A stretch of 64,000 nucleotides of DNA from Limonium bicolor (taxonomy: Eukaryota; Streptophyta; Magnoliopsida; Caryophyllales; Plumbaginaceae). The position numbers were made by a program, and so were the translations under genes. Under the pieces are notes generated by a model that was given only the letters and a program-made list of their open reading frames with translations, ran no database searches and was not told where the DNA came from. The DNA lies in the NCBI GenBank assembly GCA_023374045.1, contig CM041780.1, positions 87,509,627 through 87,573,626 on the forward strand, given 5' to 3'. Below are positions 21,526 to 34,000 of this stretch, piece by piece (the first letter of the stretch is position 1; each line of letters opens with the position of its first letter).

Positions 21526-23750
21526 TTTAATGAAATACCCCAAACCTTGATATGTGGTTTAAATATCAAACTATGTTATATAAAGGCTAAAAAGTGCCTT
21601 AGAAATATCAGTGAACAATTTAAACCATAGTAAATGCAATAAAGCACTAAGTTACAGTTTGAGCAAAAACATGCTCTAAGCTATGAGTGAACTTGGTTAG
21701 GACCCAAAGAGCCTACCAAGACTTAATAATATTCAATTATGATTTTATAAGGCAAATTAAGTCCTTAGGAAACTTTGGTAGACAATGAAACCAAACAAAA
21801 CACAAATAAATACCTTAAAGTCAATAAGAGCAAAAATGTGCTCTAAGCTTGGGATAAATTTGTATAAGACCTAATGGTCATACCTATACCTTATTTATAT
21901 GTTAATGAACATATTAAATCAATTACTAAAGAAAACCAAGCTTGAAAACAAGTTAAAACACAAAAAGTGCTTTAAGGAGTCTTAAAGCACGTTTTTGAAA
22001 AATTGTCTTGTAAATGAGTTTTGAATGGCTAAATGTCCATCATTACTCTTTAATTAACATGTGTACTATATAGTATCACATTTAGAAGTCTATATCAATG
22101 GGAAATCAAAAATTTCACAACAATGTGCCTTGTTTTTGTGAATAGTGATTTTTATAAGCTAGTTTGTAACATATGTTATCATAAGTAGTTAAATTGACAA
22201 GTAAAGACTAAAATACCCCTTATGTAATAAAGGGGGCCGGTTTTTAAGTGTGGTGACTCACCACTCTTGTTAACATATCAAATAAGTAAAGAATGACTAG
22301 TTAAGGTACTATTTGCTTTATAAGTTACAAATATCTTCTAAAAAGCAAGTCTATCTTCATTCTCACTTCCTTTCTCATTTCACACGGTTCCAACCTTCTC
22401 CTTTCTCCCTTCTTGCTGTTCTCTCATGGTAATACAGCACCACCACCATGGAAGTCCATCTTTGATCTCTTGTAAAATCTAGCTCACTTATCCAAATCAA
22501 AAACAAACACCACCAATCTCTTCCTCTCATCAAGCTCTTCATTCCTATCTTCTTAAAACTTCAAGAGCCCCATTTCGGTGCCATGGAGTTCCACCATTGA
22601 AGGAGCTTGAGCTTGTCTTTCCACATATTATTGATCTCCTTTGTTTCTAGGTAAGAAATCTCAAAGAAAAATCAAGTTTCCTCCATGTTTTGTTATTGAC
22701 CGAAAATACTCATTGATGGAGCTCTTTGTGTGACTTTGTTCTAGATTCATTCCAATCTCTTATGGACTAGGTGGAGTCCTCTCTTCATAGATATTCAAAC
22801 TCTCTTCAAAGATCAAGGTAAAACAAGTACATTAATGTTTTTGAAACAATGTAAATCTAGGGTTTACAATGAGATGAAGCTTAAAGCTTGAATACTCATT
22901 ATGTTGTTTGTACAATGTATAGAACTTGACAAGGAATCAAATACCTTACCGGTTTATAAGGAAACAAGAAAGAAGTTGTTTGGAAAGAGGTAAATATACT
23001 AACCTAATGTTGTTTAATGCCTTAGGAGAAATGAGCTTATAATGCTTGTTAAAACTACCTAAAGAGCAAATGGTGAATGACTTAGTAAAGTGTTCTCAAG
23101 GAGACTAGTAAAAGAACATATGCCTTGGTGTATGTATTTGCAGGTCAAAGGCATTATTTATGTGGGAAATTCAGTGTTTAAGATTTATGTTATTTAAGGG
23201 CCTAAGAGCCATGTCATTTAAGGGCCTAAGTGCCAAGCAATTTAAGCTTATGCACTATATTGTGATGTAGTGCTAAATGTGTGAAGTCTTGTGTATAAAG
23301 TGTTTTGATGGATTTTAGCTGTTCTTGAATGAAATAAGGTAAAAACCTAAGTGTTTGGATGTGAGTATATACAAGAGAAGCTATGGCCAAATTTGGGAAA
23401 ATGTGTGAGAAGTTCTAAGTGTTTTAAATGGTTTTGGTGAACTAGGAAGTGTGAAAGGTGAACAAATGTTTTACTTGGGAAGAAAACATGTATTAAAGTG
23501 ATTTAGAGGAGATGTTAAGGTGTAGAGGAAACACCTTGGTATAGTGGTCATTATAGGTGAAATACCACTTAGAAATCTTAAGGAGAAAAATATAAGTGTT
23601 AGGAATTTTGGTAAGAAGAGAATAAGTGTTTAAGGAGTTATAAAATGAGTTTTATGGATGTTATATGAAGGGTTAAGGGTGCCAAATGATGTTAGAACAC
23701 ATTAGGAGGCTTGAGGAAAAGTTTGACAAGTTTTGGACAACTTCTGATGT

Positions 23751-23990
23751 TGTCCGACCGACCCAGGGTGGGTCGGACAGCCTCTGTTAAGTCACCCGTT
23801 GATGTTTCTGGAATGGTCCGACCCAGAGGTCTTGGGTCGGACATGGGTCGGACATGTGTGCTCTAAGTCTCTGGAATGGTCCGACCTAGATGGTTGGGTC
23901 GGACATGGGTCGGACATGAGTATTTAGCAGACGGGAAAAGTTTCTGGAACGGTCCGACCCAGATGTGGGTCGGACGGTGGGTCGGACGGC
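23751..23990. repeat. GGTCCGACCC/GGGTCGGAC hairpin array, E2 5' LTR
   Basis: Four inverted units are centred near 23765, 23828, 23892 and 23965, with spacers containing CTGGAATGGTCCGACC-like text. The 3' LTR copy is at 33301-33538 and differs by gain and loss of half units at both edges. Confidence 0.8.
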
Positions 23991-24157
23991 CCAAAATTAT
24001 GCAAAAAAAAAGAAAGACAATGTTGTAAGGAAAATCAAAGTGATATTTTGGTATTAGAATATGCCTAAGTTCATGTATGAAGTTTGGGTAATTAATGGAG
24101 GTGGAGAAATAATGCAACAAGGTTTGAAAAATGCAATTTTACCAAGTCTGTAGCTTT

Positions 24158-24339
24158 GGTCCGGGACCTAGGTCATGGTTCAAGTCCCGGACCAGGGTGT
24201 AAAATAGGCCGAGAGTCACATAAGGATGTGGTCCGGGACTTAGGCCTTGTATAAGGTCCCGGACCACCCCATTTTAAAAGGCCGAGACTTGAGTTAGCAT
24301 ATGGTCCGGGACTTAAGAAGAGGACCAAGTCCCGGACCA
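24158..24339. repeat. GGTCCGGGAC/GTCCCGGACC hairpin array, E2 5' LTR
   Basis: Three stem-loops are at 24158-24193, 24228-24267 and 24302-24339, about 72 bp apart, with an AGGCCGAGA-type motif in two spacers. The 3' LTR copy is at 33707-33889. Confidence 0.85.
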
Positions 24340-26249
24340 CTATAAAAACATTGTTTTAGGTTATTAAAAGATGTCTAATGATGGGGATTGATGGATAATG
24401 ATGTTGTAAGGTTGTGTAGGACATGTTAGGTGAGTTATAGTCACAATTTGGTGGGTGAAAAGTTGAAGTAAAATGAAAGAGTGAAACATGTTAAAAATGT
24501 AAAGTTATTTAACCAAGTTAACGGGGAAAAGTTATAAGCATTAGACTTTAAACAAACATGTTACCCCAATGTTAATAAAAGTACCTGTAATGTTGTCAGT
24601 TGTTTGAGAATTGCTCGAGGAACATAAGTGGACGTGGTAAAGTGGACTCCGGTGACAGGTATGGTTTTCTTGCAACCTGTGTCCTACCGGATTACACCGG
24701 CTTGTATGCCAATGTGTTTTTCTGTATGTTTGCCACGTTGTAAGATAAAACATGTAATGAGTTTACAGTAATTCATATATGTGGCGTGTTCAACTCCGAT
24801 ACCATTTAACCTCGGCAGTGTTAACCTTAGTTAACTGAGTCTAGGATCACATGAGAGTTCGGTATTCGGAGCAAACGACCCGAACTATGGGACGTTCTAA
24901 CCACGGCTATGCGTGTGTTAATTGTGTGGTATGTGTATGTGAATGTAGGGATCTCCCTTGTATGTTTAACCCAGTTGTAATACTGTATGTGTTGTCATGT
25001 GATAGGCTCCATAGTGGGGTGCTAACTAATATCTAAAAGTAAGTATGTACTAACAGTAGTGAGGAATCCGGTTTGGCCGGTCGCGCGTTGTTTGGGAGAG
25101 GGTATCCTTCTTATCCTTACCCTTCTCTTTGTTATGGTTGTTTCCCTCACGGGTTATGATCTCCCATAGCTCACTCCAAAGCTTAGCTATTCTGACTTAT
25201 GATCGGTTTAGGGGGAACATGTGTTTGTGTGGTGTGTTCGGGCCTCCAAACCCGAACCATCTTAACTTAAGTTACTCGTCCGACTATTAGGACGGTAATG
25301 AGTGTTGTTGTCATTGTATAACGAGCTTACCATGAGGGTGACACCATTCTCTAGGCTCACCAGTGAATTAACTATGTTTGGGCCGGTTCCTAAGAGAACC
25401 GTTCCCGTTATATTATGTGATATCGTTGTAAAGTAAATCCTATTGTGATGCTATCATGTGCACGTGGAAACGTGAAGGGTGTTGTTATGTTTGGTTATGT
25501 GAGGAATATTATATGTTATAAAATATGGAGTGTGTGGATCATGGAAATGAATCCCAGTGTGTGATAAGAGGTGTTTAAGGATAACCCGATCTAAGGGTAG
25601 ATGTCGTCTATTAAGGAAGTAGCTCCATTAGAGGAGAAACACTCTAGGAATAATGAATACCATGAGTGACTTATCAAATAAGGATATATTATCCGTTGTT
25701 GAGCCCATTGAGGCGAAATGTTATGTGTTGTGTGTTTACTGTTACATGCATGATTTAAATATAATCAACCGCATGCTAAGACGACAATTAGTTGTGCGTG
25801 GCCCGGTAGCATGTGGGCTGCGGGATTACCATACCAGCAAAGGTGCTGAGCCCCTTGGGGGCCACCCTTTCTCTTTTTTTTCCTGTTTCTGGTACAGAGA
25901 GCTGGAAGCCGTTCGAGAGTAGGACGGGGTAGTCATTGTACATGGGTATTCATTTAAGTGTATATATACAGTAGGTGTAGTAAGACCGAAATTGTTATCG
26001 GCATCAATTTATAAATACTCGGTATAGTTGAAAGGTGTACGTTGTTGTTGTTAATGGAAAGGGATAATAATGTGTAGTTGCTCGGGAATTTAGCCCATCA
26101 GACCGGTACAATGTATATGGATTGGCCTTGTTAGCCACGTGGGAGGCTAACGGCGTGTAACACCAACGAGTTAAGTAATGTGATGAGGTTTGTATTTCCG
26201 CTGCAGTTTATTGTAAGTGTGTTAATGTTGGATGGGGTGTTACAAAAAG

Positions 26250-26261
26250 TGGTATCAGAGC
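26250..26261 (+). promoter_or_regulatory. Primer binding site of E2 (tRNA-iMet)
   Basis: TGGTATCAGAGC lies five bases after the LTR and overlaps the 22-base hairpin at 26255-26276 (same as E1). Confidence 0.95.
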
Positions 26262-29200
26262 GAAGTATCGCTCTGATGACTGAATTACCGAGCTTAGGAA
26301 GTACCGAGTTAGGATTTTAGTACTTTGGGTTAAGGGTTGAGTGATAGCGTGAGAGATACGCTAGTAAGGAACTACCAGTGAATACTGGAAACCTACTATA
26401 TCCTTCCCGCCCTCCACAATCCCTGTATATAACTTGGGAAAGAACGCCAGAGAGATGGAAGTCCACTCTTACTCGGGAATACCCGATCTGGCTGTTATTA
26501 AATACCTTTAGGGTACGGAGAACCTGTTATACGGTAGATCCCGAAAACTGGGAATCCCGGAGACGGTCTCCATCTGAACAATGTTAACCGCATTTAATAG
26601 TGAAGAATGAAGGATTTTGTGTATAAGAGAATAGAATTTCCGACAACCTGGGTCGACATGCTAAGCAGTCGAGAATAACCAACTTGCAACGCACCAACCG
26701 TGCAACAGGCAAGAAATGGATTAATGAAACCCGAGATGAGTGTCTACGGAACCACAGTTGCCAGATAATACGCCAACGGTATATCAACCGACAAGGGAAC
26801 TACAACGTAGTGCCCAAATACGTGGAACGGGCTACAAAGAGAATACAATACTAAGAAAAAGGGGTCTCCCAGAATGGGAAACACCCTAGTTGATGATCGT
26901 CATGTGAAGACAGTGAGAAGTCACCTAGAAGAGTTATTGTCAAGGCAGTAAGATCAGTGAGGGCCAACAAGGCCACTGATGACAGTATGGGTAAAAAAAA
27001 ACAATACCACAACCGGTATGTGTTAAACCGATAGCCAGTTAGCATGGCGCACTTGCCATAGCAAGTGCTGCTATAACAGGGCTGTTCGGGAAATTTATAA
27101 CCACTACAAAGTACTTAGTAAAGTACTAGAAAGTTAAATGTGATCGTCATAACAGTGGAAGGGCCTGTTAGCCTAACCCCTGTAATTGTAAGTACACCAG
27201 TCAGCAAGAAGCTAGACTTGGTTAAGGTGAGAAGATGTTGTGAAACCATGAAAATTTTCTTTCAAACTCAGATTTACTCAAACCCTTTTCTTTTCAAAAC
27301 TAGATTTTCTTTCAAACCAATACTTCCTTCTAACCTTCTTCTAAACCAAACCAGTAAAACCAAGGGTAGTTGATAAGAATTCAACAATAGATACACTTTC
27401 CCTTGATTAAGTTCGGGAAGCATGGAATGAATATTGTCACGGGACAATATAAGGGAGTTGACAACAGAATACTTCACCTAGGCGTGTGACGGACACCACG
27501 AGTGTACCAACTGAATTGTGGGACGACCGCACTCCGAGAGGAGCTTGTGGGCCTGACAGACCTACTTATGGGTTAGTTGGGTAAGTAGTAATGTATCAGT
27601 ATGGTACCCCACATATGTATACGAGTGGAGTCCGAAACACGGGAGGTAGTTGACTCTGTCTACGGTCAGCAGTATAAGTCAAACAACAGCTAAGGATTAC
27701 CATGAATGGTTAAAGTTAAGGAACAAGTCAAGTTAACGAGACTAAAGGAAGTAGTGAATCCCTTTCAAGGATATGTTTAAGAGTCAGGAGGTGCGAAGTG
27801 CACTAACTGTTATGTAAAGACATCGCACATGTCTTAAGAATTCCAAGGGATAAACATGTTAGCTGGAACGGTGACCCAGCCTGTGCATGGCAAGGCAGAT
27901 GCCTGATGTGGACACATTAATGTGCAATGAACGGGATGAAACTCCCAGAATGAGTACCTACTCTATCAGGAAATGTTGATCTTCACAGAAGAGGATAATA
28001 AGCCAGTTAAGAACGCAAACGGCGTGGCTAACTGAATATACCAATAAGTGTGAACTAGATGTAAAGGCATAACTTAGCAACACCCAGGAGCGATCCTTGA
28101 AGGGTGTTTGCATCAACGATAATTGAACAAGATAACGTGATAGAAACACGAGGGTTGAAACCAACACCCAGTTTAGACATAAGTTGTCAGGAGACGGACT
28201 AGCAATCCTAAGGGGCATCCCGTAAAAGGAAACGTGATGCAACGACCTTGTCATGGAGCTCAATATAATATCCAAACCATATAATGTTGTACAGAGAAGT
28301 ACATGTGTGTGGACAGCCTACAATGAGCCCAGCTCAAGGCAAATAAGGCTTATGAGCCATAAGCAAGACATGTTATATAAACTCGATTAATTGTAGAAGT
28401 TTATGTTGTATAAGTGAATAGAGTGGTAAACGAACCACTGCATTAAGAGTGGGGATACCTCTCGATGTTGTGAGACCGCAGGAGCGGTAGTTATGTGAAT
28501 CAAGTTCAAGAAATATGTTAAGGATGGACGATGTTATTATTGAAAGAGAGCAGTTAGCTTAGTAGTATGTGTGTATAAAGTGAAACACCAAGCTGAATAA
28601 TGCCGGCTTGTGACTCGAATGATCGATGCTCAAGGAGCATTCAGTAGTCATCCAAATGAGTGATGAACCATAATACGAATGATGTAAGTATATGTGTGGA
28701 AGTTAATGTGACAGTAAATACCATGTAAGTTAGTGTTATATAATAAGCACGGTGCGCAGTAAGCGACCGTTGTATAAGTGTTGTTGAATAATAATGTGGC
28801 AGATAAGACCAGTCATGAGTTAAACTCAATGGACATGCAAGCAAGTGATGATACACAGACTGGGCAATAAGCCAGTGATAGGTACTGTGTGATGAGGAAT
28901 TCAGTGTGAATTCCATGGCGAATCGCATAAGGGATTACTGTCAAGAGTTTACGCCTCTGCACTCTGTATGACTGAGTGTTTTGGTATTGCACTTGCGCAG
29001 TAATGATCGAGTGGGATAGCTAGGAATTGGAAACATGTTAATTGTGGAGGAATAATGTTATAATGGCCGATGCATAGGAAATGCAAGGCCGCACCTATAG
29101 AAAGTACTTGTACAAAACCAAATGTGGAGACATGATTAACAGTAAGTGACTACAGTAGCACTAACTGCCAAATATCGGTATGGAATATACCCCAAATGTT

Positions 29201-31038
29201 GTAAATAGCTGAGAGAGCACTACACACTAGATAGTAGCTCAATCTCAACCGACAGTAAGTCGGAAGGGAACAAGTCAATCATTGTGAAATACATAACTAT
29301 TTACACAGTAAATTGTTATGGAAGTGGATAGAAAGTTCATAACTCACCGAATTCGCTAACGGTAAGAGATACCACGTGTCGGTTGAGAAACCATTGTTAC
29401 CAAGAGAAAGGTGACAATTGGGGATGTACAATACAGTAAGAATAATAAATGGAGCAATTAAGCTCTACAGTTATTAGAGTTTTCCAGCAGAAACTAGTGA
29501 ACCAGTGATTCAAGTGTTGAATGTACATGGTGAACAGGAGTGAATGGCTAATTATTAACGCCTAGAAGCCTAACAGGCCAGAATCGAAACCAACTAAGAG
29601 TTTAAACAAACTCCAATGAGAATTCTTGGTTTAGGAACTAAACCGCCAATATGGTTAAGATCCTCTAATCAGAATCCATTGTGTAATAGACCGCGTGGAA
29701 GTTAAAACACTTCACGACGGCAGAACATTTAAGCCAATGTTAGTGATTGATTACGTGGGCGTAATCCCTTTTAAGGGGGGTAGAGCGCAAAACCACTTAG
29801 TGTGTATTACCGTACAAGTGTACGTGACCTATGTTGTGCATAGCACAAAATAATTTGTTTTGATGATTGATGTGTGTGTTACGTAAACATACACATTCAG
29901 TCATGGTTTAATTGTGGTAATTGCGCACAGAAGATGCGAATACCATTGTGATAAGTGTGTGTATGTGTTAACAGTTGTGTGTGATAGTACAAGTGTGGGG
30001 AGTAGAGAAACTCCGGGGAACAAAACCCCGACAGTGTATAAATGTGAAATGGTGTGTTGTATTTTGATAAAATATATATGTATATATATACTATATAGTG
30101 ATTCATAAAAGAATACGAAACTGACATAGAACCTAGTGAGAATGAGATTCCCTAGGTAACAACATTTAAGTGAATGGAAATAACTGATAGACAAAGTTCT
30201 ATCCCTTGGAGATGTTATGATCATGACTAGAATGATTTAAAAGATAGAAAATTGGAAATGAGTGATTTAATTGATGCTTGAAAATGAAGTGGGAGGTGGA
30301 ACTTGATTTGCATGTGATCAAGGGAAGCCGAACACAAATTGGGGTGGAAGGATAGTTCAACACTGATGCTGATCACATCAGGGTTGGATGACTCTTGAAA
30401 CTCCCTATAAGTGGTCACAAATAACCACGCTAAGAAAAGAAGCAAAGAGCTTAAGTTGGACTTGGAGTTGTGTGTGTTTTCAAAAGGATTTTCAATTGGT
30501 ATTTATAAAACGTTGATAGATACTTTACATAATTAAAGTTCTCTTACTTAACCTCACAAGGAAATTTTGAATCTAAGTGATTGTTTTGATCTCCCAAAGG
30601 CACGGGGACGGAAGGTGTCCATCGCGACCGGGTCCTGCGGGATCACAGTGTATATCAAAGATATTTTTGATTGTTATACATGCTATGATATGTTGTGTGG
30701 TATGTGTAATAAATGTTATTTTGACCTCGAGTTCTAAAAGTGTATGCTATTAAGACCTATGAGTCTAAATGTGTGGTGTTACATAGACCTATGTGTCTAA
30801 AGGTTGTTATGTTACCCAACCAGTGATCAAAGGGGTTGTTATGTATGTGTAAATGTTGTTAAGATACCCGGACCATTGAGTCCGAGGTTATCATGTGAAT
30901 ATGTTATGTTATGTGTGGATGTGAATGTGTTACCCGGACCATTAAGTCCGAGGTTGTGATGTAAAGTGTGTTTGGTTATGGAAGTTTTATGGCTATAAGT
31001 AACCCCCGTATTCTAATCTAATGATGTGTGGGAAATGT

Positions 31039-31075
31039 GAACTTCGAGGACGAAGTTCTTTTAAGGGGGGTAGAT
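31039..31075 (+). promoter_or_regulatory. Pre-LTR hairpin and polypurine tract of E2
   Basis: GAACTTCG-AGGA-CGAAGTTC is followed by AAGGGGGG (31063-31070) and TAGAT, immediately before the 3' LTR. Confidence 0.85.
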
Positions 31076-34000
31076 TAAAATACCCCAAACCTTGATATGT
31101 GGTTTAAATATCAAACTATGTTATATAAAGGCTAAAAAGTGCCTTAAAAACATCAGTGAACAATTTAAACCATAGTAAATGCAATAAAGCACTAAGTTAC
31201 AGTTTGAGCAAAAACATGCTCTAAGCTATGAGTGAACTTGGTTAGGACCCAAAGAGCCTACCAAGACTTAATAATATTCAATTATGATTTTATAAGGCAA
31301 ATTAAGTCCTTAGGAAACTTTGGTAGACAATGAAACCAAACAAAACACAAATAAATACCTTAAAGTCAATAAGAGCAAAAATGTGCTCTAAGCTTGGGAT
31401 AAATTTGTATAAGACCTAATGGTCATACCTATACCTTATTTATATGTTAATGAACATATTAAATCAATTACTAAAGAAAACCAAGCTTGAAAACAAGTTA
31501 AAACACAAAAAGTGCTTTAAGGAGTCTTAAAGCACGTTTTTGAAAAATTGTCTTGTAAATGAGTTTTGAATGGCTAAATGTCCATCATTACTCTTTAATT
31601 AACATGTGTACTATATAGTATCACATTTAGAAGTCTATATCAATGGGAAATCAAAAATTTCACAACAATGTGCCTTGTTTTTGTGAATAGTGATTTTTAT
31701 AAGCTAGTTTGTAACATATGTTATCATAAGTAGTTAAATTGACAAGTAAAGACTAAAATACCCCTTATGTAATAAAGGGGGCCGGTTTTTAAGTGTGGTG
31801 ACTCACCACTCTTGTTAACATATCAAATAAGTAAAGAATGACTAGTTAAGGTACTATTTGCTTTATAAGTTACAAATATCTTCTAAAAAGCAAGTCTATC
31901 TTCATTCTCACTTCCTTTCTCATTTCACACGGTTCCAACCTTCTCCTTTCTCCCTTCTTGCTGTTCTCTCACGGTAATACAGCACCACCACCATGGAAGT
32001 CCATCTTTGATCTCTTGTAAAATCTAGCTCACTTATCCAAATCAAAAACAAACACCACCAATCTCTTCCTCTCATCAAGCTCTTCATTCCTATCTTCTTA
32101 AAACTTCAAGAGCCCCATTTCGGTGCCATGGAGTTCCACCATTGAAGGAGCTTGAGCTTGTCTTTCCACATATTATTGATCTCCTTTGTTTCTAGGTAAG
32201 AAATCTCAAAGAAAAATCAAGTTTCCTCCATGTTTTGTTATTGACCGAAAATACTCATTGATGGAGCTCTTTGTGTGACTTTGTTCTAGATTCATTCCAA
32301 TCTCTTATGGACTAGGTGGAGTCCTCTCTTCATAGATATTCAAACTCTCTTCAAAGATCAAGGTAAAACAAGTACATTAATGTTTTTGAAACAATGTAAA
32401 TCTAGGGTTTACAATGAGATGAAGCTTAAAGCTTGAATACTCATTATGTTGTTTGTACAATGTATAGAACTTGACAAGGAATCAAATACCTTACCGGTTT
32501 ATAAGGAAACAAGAAAGAAGTTTGTTTGGAAAAGAGGTAAATATACTAACCTAATGTTGTTTAATGCCTTAGGAGAAATGAGCTTATAATGCTTGTTAAA
32601 ACTACCTAAAGAGCAAATGGTGAATGACTTAGTAAAGTGTTCTCAAGGAGACTAGTAAAAGAACATATGCCTTGGTGTATGTATTTGCAGGTCAAAGGCA
32701 TTATTTATGTGGGAAATTCAGTGTTTAAGATTTATGTTATTTAAGGGCCTAAGAGCCATGTCATTTAAGGGCCTAAGTGCCAAGCAATTTAAGCTTATGC
32801 ACTATATTGTGATGTAGTGCTAAATGTGTGAAGTCTTGTGTATAAAGTGTGTTTGATGGATTTTAGCTGTTCTTGAATGAAATAAGGTAAAAACCTAAGT
32901 GTTTGGATGTGAGTATATACAAGAGAAGCTATGGCCAAATTTGGGAAAATGTGTGAGAAGTTCTAAGTGTTTTAAATGGTTTTGGTGAACTAGGAAGTGT
33001 GAAAGGTGAACAAATGTTTTACTTGGGAAGAAAACATGTATTAAAGTGATTTAGAGGAGATGTTAAGGTGTAGAGGAAACACCTTGGTATAGTGGTCATT
33101 ATAGGTGAAATACCACTTAGAAATCTTAAGGAGAAAACAATATAAGTGTTAGGAATTTTGGTAAGAAGAGAATAAGTGTTTAAGGAGTTATAAAATGAGT
33201 TTTATGGATGTTATATGAAGGGTTAAGGGTGCCAAATGATGTTAGAACACATTAGGAGGCTTGAGGAAAAGTTTGACAAGTTTTGGACAACTTCTGATGT
33301 TGTCCGACCCAGTGGTCCGACCCAGGGTGGGTCGGACAGCCTCTGTTAAGTCACCCGTTGATGTTTCTGGAATGGTCCGACCCAGAGGTCTTGGGTCGGA
33401 CATGGGTCGGACATGTGTGCTCTAAGTCTCTGGAATGGTCCGACCCAGATGGTTGGGTCGGACATGGGTCGGACATGAGTATTTAGCAGACGGGAAAAGT
33501 TTCTGGAACGGTCCGACCCAGATGTGGGTCGGACGGCCCAAAATTATGCAAAAAAAAGAGAAAGACAATGTTGTAAGGTGAATCAAAGTGATATTTTGGT
33601 ATTAGAATATGCCTAAGTTCATGTATGAAGTTTGGGTAATTAATGGAGGTGGAGAAATAATGCAACAAGGTTTGAAAAATGCAATTTTACCAAGTCTGTA
33701 GCTTTGGTCCGGGACCTAGGTCATGGTTCAAGTCCCGGACCAGGGGTGTAAAATAGGCCGAGAGTCACATAAGGATGTGGTCCGGGACTTAGGCCTTGTA
33801 TAAGGTCCCGGACCACCCCATTTTAAAAGGCCGAGACTTGAGTTAGCATATGGTCCGGGACTTAAGAAGAGAACCAAGTCCCGGACCACTATAAAAACAT
33901 TGTTTTAGGTTATTAAAAGATGTCTAATGATGGGGATTGATGGATAATGATGTATAAGGTTGTGTAGGACATGTTAGGTGAGTATAGTCACAATTTGGTG

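Larger units (their letters stand above)
21531..26244 (+). repeat. E2 5' LTR (4,714 bp)
   Basis: It starts TGAAATACCCC and ends GGGGTGTTACA. Landmarks: mini-ORF 22448-22465, hairpin arrays 23751-23990 and 24158-24339, LTR-end hairpin 26125-26154 (with one A-A mismatch in this copy only). The ORFs at 23863-24120 (minus), 24541-24753 (minus), 24851-25036 and 25653-25922 are repeat-driven or chance and have no recognised product. Confidence 0.95.
26245..31075 (+). mobile_element. E2 internal region without intact genes
   Basis: It is 4,831 bp. It parallels the E1 interior: decayed gag knuckle 27015-27110, RNase H trace 28637-28870, chromodomain tail trace 29650-29735, internal polypurine motif 29757-29786, conserved block 30200-30435, micro-hairpins 30753-30950, hairpin 31039-31058 and final tract 31063-31070. 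The longest frames (for example 27958-28275 minus and 29901-30224 minus) match nothing I know. Confidence 0.8.
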
